A DNA stretch of 8,472 nt from Lactobacillus helveticus DSM 20075 = CGMCC 1.1877. Its GTDB lineage: Bacteria > Bacillota > Bacilli > Lactobacillales > Lactobacillaceae. A program made the translations under genes and the position numbers. The number at the start of each line of letters is the position of its first letter. The stretch's first letter is position 1. The DNA lies in assembly GCF_000160855.1 (NCBI RefSeq), contig NZ_GG700753.1, positions 200,802 to 209,273 on the forward strand, written 5' to 3'. A model generated the notes under the pieces. That model saw only the letters and a list, made by a program, of their open reading frames with translations. It was not told the origin of the DNA and did no database searches. Shown here piece by piece: positions 6,483 to 8,472 of this stretch.

Positions 6483-7308
6483 TCAAAATCAGATTCTAGG
6501 CTACCAGCCTGGCACCAGCTTTATTTATCAATTAAATGCTACTACGAAGCTAATCTTCATGTTGCTGGTCTCAGCCGCTTGTATGATCACTTATGATACA
6601 CGCTTCTTACTTGCAATCTGTGTCTTCTCCATTATTTTATTCAAAGAAGCACAAATCAAATGGTCGCAGATTTCCTTTATTGTGAAATTTATCGTTGCCT
6701 TCATGATTTTAAACTTAATCTTCGTTTATCTCTTTCAACCAACCTATGGTCAAGAAATTTATCATTCACGCAGTATTCTAATTCATGCTGGCTACTTCAC
6801 TCTAACAATTCAGGAAGTTTTCTACTTATTCAATCTGCTGCTAAAGTATATCTGCTCAATCCCGATTGTCTTATTATTCTTGTTGACGACCAATCCGAGC
6901 CAATTCGCCGCTAGTTTAAACCAAATTGGCATTAGTTATAAAATTTCTTATGCTGTGGCACTGGCCTTACGCTATATTCCTGATATTCAGAATTCATATT
7001 GGGCAATCTCCGCTGCCCAGCAAGCTCGAGGCAACGAATTGTCAAAAAAGGCTAAGTTATCGCAACTAATCAAAGGCACTTTAAACATTATTATGCCGCT
7101 CATCTTCTCTAGTCTGGAGAGAATCGATACCATCAGTACGGCCATGCAGTTAAGACGCTTTGGTTATAAGAAGAAAAGAACTTGGTATGTAGCTCAATCT
7201 TTTAAGAAAGAAGATTATTGGGTGATGGGATTGTCGGTCTTAGCTATTTTAATAGTAATTTTGCTCTGGCAATTGAATCACGGCCGCTTTTATAATCCAT
7301 TCATGTAG
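6475..7308 (+). CDS. ECF transporter transmembrane component EcfT (CbiQ family)
   Basis: A 277-residue membrane protein of the CbiQ/EcfT family (PF02361). Hydrophobic segments lie at about 25-58, 66-87, 113-145 and 251-266. The cytoplasmic coupling region holds the first Ala-Arg-Gly motif (AARG-like AQQARGNEL, A184-R185-G186), which docks on an ATPase. The second motif reads AMQLRRFGYKK (223-233), where ARGF is usual, so its first alanine and glycine are not conserved. The protein transmits ATPase motion to the S component. The ATG at 6475 is chosen over the longer frame from 6442 because AGAAAGGA (6459-6464) precedes it, and it overlaps the ATPase stop by eight bases, the usual coupled layout. 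It is the last gene of the operon; a strong terminator follows. Confidence 0.9.
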   Translation: MHDQNQILGYQPGTSFIYQLNATTKLIFMLLVSAACMITYDTRFLLAICVFSIILFKEAQIKWSQISFIVKFIVAFMILNLIFVYLFQPTYGQEIYHSRSILIHAGYFTLTIQEVFYLFNLLLKYICSIPIVLLFLLTTNPSQFAASLNQIGISYKISYAVALALRYIPDIQNSYWAISAAQQARGNELSKKAKLSQLIKGTLNIIMPLIFSSLERIDTISTAMQLRRFGYKKKRTWYVAQSFKKEDYWVMGLSVLAILIVILLWQLNHGRFYNPFM

Positions 7309-7310
7309 CA

Positions 7311-7341
7311 AAAAAGGACTAATTTTGCATTAGTCCTTTTT
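7311..7341. terminator. Strong intrinsic terminator of the ECF operon, shared by the convergent small gene
   Basis: A perfect 13-base stem pairs AAAAAGGACTAAT (7311-7323) with ATTAGTCCTTTTT (7329-7341) around a 5-base loop. It begins three bases after the EcfT stop. With A-run left and T-run right it works in both directions, and the stop codon of the leftward 52-residue gene (7330-7332) is inside the right arm. Confidence 0.92.
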
Positions 7342-7488
7342 ATGTTTCTTCTTTTTATCATCGTCATCAATCGTGACAACTTCTGGCTTCTTAGGAATTG
7401 GCGGTGTAATAACTTCATAGTTACGCAACCGTTTTTCTAAGTAATCATCTAGTCGCTGCGTTATATCTTCATGAACAATAACTGCCAT
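7330..7488 (-). CDS. Small hypothetical protein with an acidic-then-basic tail
   Basis: A 52-residue ORF, MAVIVHEDITQRLDDYLEKR at the start, a proline-rich middle (TPPIPKKPE, 28-36), then DDDD (41-44) followed by a lysine/histidine tail (KKKKHKKD). It is too short for a domain I can name. The ATG at 7488 has an excellent ribosome binding site, GGAAGGTGAG, just upstream, supporting translation. It begins 30 bases after the stop of the UPF0756 gene and no terminator lies between, so the two are likely cotranscribed leftward. The N-terminus looks like an amphipathic helix and the tail could bind nucleic acid, but that is only a reading of composition. Confidence 0.7.
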   Translation of the reverse strand: MAVIVHEDITQRLDDYLEKRLRNYEVITPPIPKKPEVVTIDDDDKKKKHKKD

Positions 7489-7518
7489 TACACTCACCTT
7501 CCTTTTCTACATTATATA

Positions 7519-7974
7519 TTAGAAATGCAAGTTAAATAAAGTGATAACCAAATAAGTCATACCGCTAGCAATTACGGGACCGGCGGCTACCCCTTTAAAT
7601 ACTACTACGCCGATGATCGTTCCTAAAACAAGTGCGACAGTTACTTGCGGTACGGCGGCCAACTGATCAACGCCATATCTTGATAAAATAGCTACGGCGA
7701 TCCCGGCTAAAATAGCGATCCAACCTGCTGGCGATTTGAAGGTATTGATTAGATCCTTAAAACCAATCTGTCCGGTAGCAACTGGAATTAAGATTGCTAC
7801 TGAAATAACGGTAACGCCCCAATTAATTCCTTTGGCTTGAATCACTGGCAGCCACTTGCTGGCAAATGGAATTAATTTTAATGCCATTACCACGCCTGTA
7901 GCGATGATCAACGACATGTTTTTACCAACTAAGGCTACAACTAATACTAATGCTAAAAATAGCCAACTCTCCAT
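7519..7974 (-). CDS. UPF0756/DUF441 family membrane protein
   Basis: A 151-residue integral membrane protein beginning [19 protein letters not shown], with four main hydrophobic stretches (about 3-32, 48-66, 82-100 and 107-148). The pattern and length match the UPF0756 (DUF441, PF04284) family of Firmicutes and Proteobacteria, whose function is unknown. The ATG at 7974 is preferred to the in-frame ATG at 7989: AAGGGG lies seven bases before it and the family normally begins at MESW. It is the first gene of a leftward pair with the 52-residue protein. A candidate promoter at 8075-8070 and a hairpin at 8021-8053 lie upstream, next to an insertion sequence, so its expression could have been altered by that insertion. 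Confidence 0.85.
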   Translation of the reverse strand: MESWLFLALVLVVALVGKNMSLIIATGVVMALKLIPFASKWLPVIQAKGINWGVTVISVAILIPVATGQIGFKDLINTFKSPAGWIAILAGIAVAILSRYGVDQLAAVPQVTVALVLGTIIGVVVFKGVAAGPVIASGMTYLVITLFNLHF

Positions 7975-8020
7975 ATTCTTCCCCTTCATTTCATCTTTCT
8001 TTCTTTTTAAATTTACACAA

Positions 8021-8053
8021 GAAAAAAGTTAGTGAAGATGGCTCACTAACTTT
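8021..8053 (-). terminator. Hairpin terminator (or leader attenuator) upstream of the UPF0756 gene
   Basis: AAAGTTAGTGA (8025-8035) pairs exactly with TCACTAACTTT (8043-8053) around a 7-base loop. In minus-strand RNA the stem is followed by a U-run, the mark of leftward termination. It therefore either ends a leftward gene that lay to the right before the IS, or acts as an attenuator in the leader of the UPF0756 gene, 47 bases further left. Confidence 0.7.
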
Positions 8054-8069
8054 CAATTAGAATATTTTC

Positions 8070-8075
8070 ATTATA
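8070..8075 (-). promoter_or_regulatory. Candidate -10 box for the UPF0756 gene
   Basis: The minus strand reads TATAAT (8075-8070). The position 17 bases upstream (8098-8093) reads TTCTAT, a weak -35 just inside the flank of the IS. If used, the transcript starts near 8063 and includes the 8021-8053 hairpin in its leader. Confidence 0.3.
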
Positions 8076-8161
8076 ACTAAATCTGCTTGAAAATAGAATT
8101 AGAGACCGTAAAATAGTTTGTGTAAGGATGAATGATTCCTTAAATTAATTTCTTAAAATAT

Positions 8162-8190
8162 TAGAAAAAGGAGTTCCTTTCTCGTATAAT
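8162..8190 (+). promoter_or_regulatory. Transposase promoter inside the IS end
   Basis: A consensus TATAAT (8185-8190) lies 17 bases after the weak -35 TAGAAA (8162-8167). Transcription would start near 8197, inside the loop of the 8168-8231 hairpin and after its left arm. Confidence 0.5.
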
Positions 8191-8231
8191 TGGTTTGAAC
8201 AAAAAAACACATACAGAAAGAAGAACTCCTT
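8168..8231 (+). promoter_or_regulatory. Inverted repeat able to sequester the transposase ribosome binding site
   Basis: AAGGAGTTCCTTTCT (8168-8182) can pair with 8215-8231 over 15 base pairs, with only a 2-base bulge (8221-8222). The right arm covers the region just upstream of the transposase ATG at 8233. Transcripts from the internal promoter lack the left arm, whereas read-through RNA from outside contains both arms and would hide the start. Confidence 0.6.
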
Positions 8232-8232
8232 C

Positions 8233-8472
8233 ATGAATGATTTTACCAAAAATATTGCTCAAGCTCTATTCAATCAAGACGAAATTAATGATTTATTGCG
8301 TAAAGAACTCCAGCAAGCAGTTAATGACTTGTTAGAAGCTGAATTAACTGCCTTTTTAGGTTATAATCCTTATGCAAGAGACGGCTGGAATACCGGCAAT
8401 TCTAGGAACGGTGCCTACTTTCGCAAGGTGGATACGCAGTTTGGCGAAATTGAAATCCAGGTACCTAGGGAT
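8233..8472 (+). CDS. IS256-family transposase, N-terminal 80 codons (partial)
   Basis: The frame from ATG 8233 stays open to the last base of the window and gives 80 residues starting MNDFTKNIAQALFNQDEIND. The segments LLEAELTAFLGYNPYARDGW (34-53), NTGNSRNGAYFRKVDTQFGE (54-73) and IEIQVPRD (73-80) are the conserved N-terminal region of IS256/Mutator-type transposases (AELxxxLGY, NxRNGxxxK, GxxxIxVPRDR). The DDE catalytic domain lies beyond the window. The enzyme would cut and paste the element through its terminal repeats. The ribosome binding site is weak (AGAAAGAAG, 8215-8223) and lies inside a hairpin arm, which fits low, controlled expression. Integrity of the full gene cannot be judged here. 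Confidence 0.9.
   Translation, partial: MNDFTKNIAQALFNQDEINDLLRKELQQAVNDLLEAELTAFLGYNPYARDGWNTGNSRNGAYFRKVDTQFGEIEIQVPRD

Larger units (their letters stand above)
8102..8472 (+). mobile_element. Left end of an IS256-family insertion sequence (IS1201-like), cut by window edge
   Basis: The element probably begins at 8102 with GAGACCGTAAAATAGTTTGT, the kind of terminal repeat seen in lactobacillar IS256-family elements. A noncoding lead with promoter and hairpin follows, then the transposase ORF running off the window. The eight bases before it (TAGAATTA, 8094-8101) are the expected position of the target duplication; the right copy is out of view, so this cannot be confirmed. Likeness to IS1201 of L. 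helveticus is from memory of the transposase N-terminus. Confidence 0.75.

Noticed and set aside
6660..6914. 84-codon plus-strand ORF in another frame of the EcfT gene
   Set aside because: Out-of-frame shadow of a clear EcfT gene, without ribosome binding site.
1..8472. CRISPR arrays, tRNA or rRNA genes, phage genes
   Set aside because: No regularly spaced repeats, no rRNA-like stretches, no tRNA cloverleaf pattern and no phage structural or integrase genes were noticed.

Overview
The window looks like chromosomal DNA of a low-GC lactic acid bacterium, most likely a Lactobacillus of the acidophilus/helveticus group. The grounds are the AT-rich composition, strong AGGAGG-type ribosome binding sites, intrinsic terminators closing most units, and an IS256-family element at the right end whose N-terminus resembles IS1201 of Lactobacillus helveticus. 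The species is an inference from memory of these families; no database search was made.

Left part (1-2150): two leftward genes, each with its own terminator. The first is a PEBP/YbhB-family protein (24-530). The second is a full-length ThrE-type threonine/serine exporter with both membrane domains in one chain (633-1979). A 169-base divergent promoter region containing a spaced 9-bp inverted repeat separates the exporter from a rightward SorC/DeoR-type regulator with a GTG start (2149-3102). The regulator is translationally coupled to a 110-residue membrane protein of unknown function (3104-3436).

Middle (3437-4145): a 43-codon ORF overlaps a 15-codon ORF and both run into a strong terminator; the pair looks like a remnant of an overlapping two-gene cassette. 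A leftward DUF1828-like protein (3692-4072) ends at the same terminator from the other side.

Main operon (4146-7341): a complete dedicated ECF transporter. It has a UPF0397/PF07155 S component, a 569-residue protein with two fused ATPase domains (two EcfA in one chain), and an EcfT transmembrane protein. It starts from a recognisable promoter and ends at a strong terminator. S protein, ATPases and T protein together form a complete vitamin- or micronutrient-type importer; the substrate is not given by the sequence.

Right part (7330-8472): a leftward pair made of a UPF0756/DUF441 membrane protein and a 52-residue charged protein. A hairpin terminator follows, then the left end of an IS256-family insertion sequence with terminal repeat, promoter, an RBS-sequestering hairpin and the first 80 codons of the transposase, cut by the window edge.

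Nothing here is clearly a new defence or mobile system. The points most worth a second look are the short overlapping ORF pair, the regulator-membrane protein pair with its upstream inverted repeat, the substrate of the ECF transporter, and the IS end placed next to a promoter/terminator.
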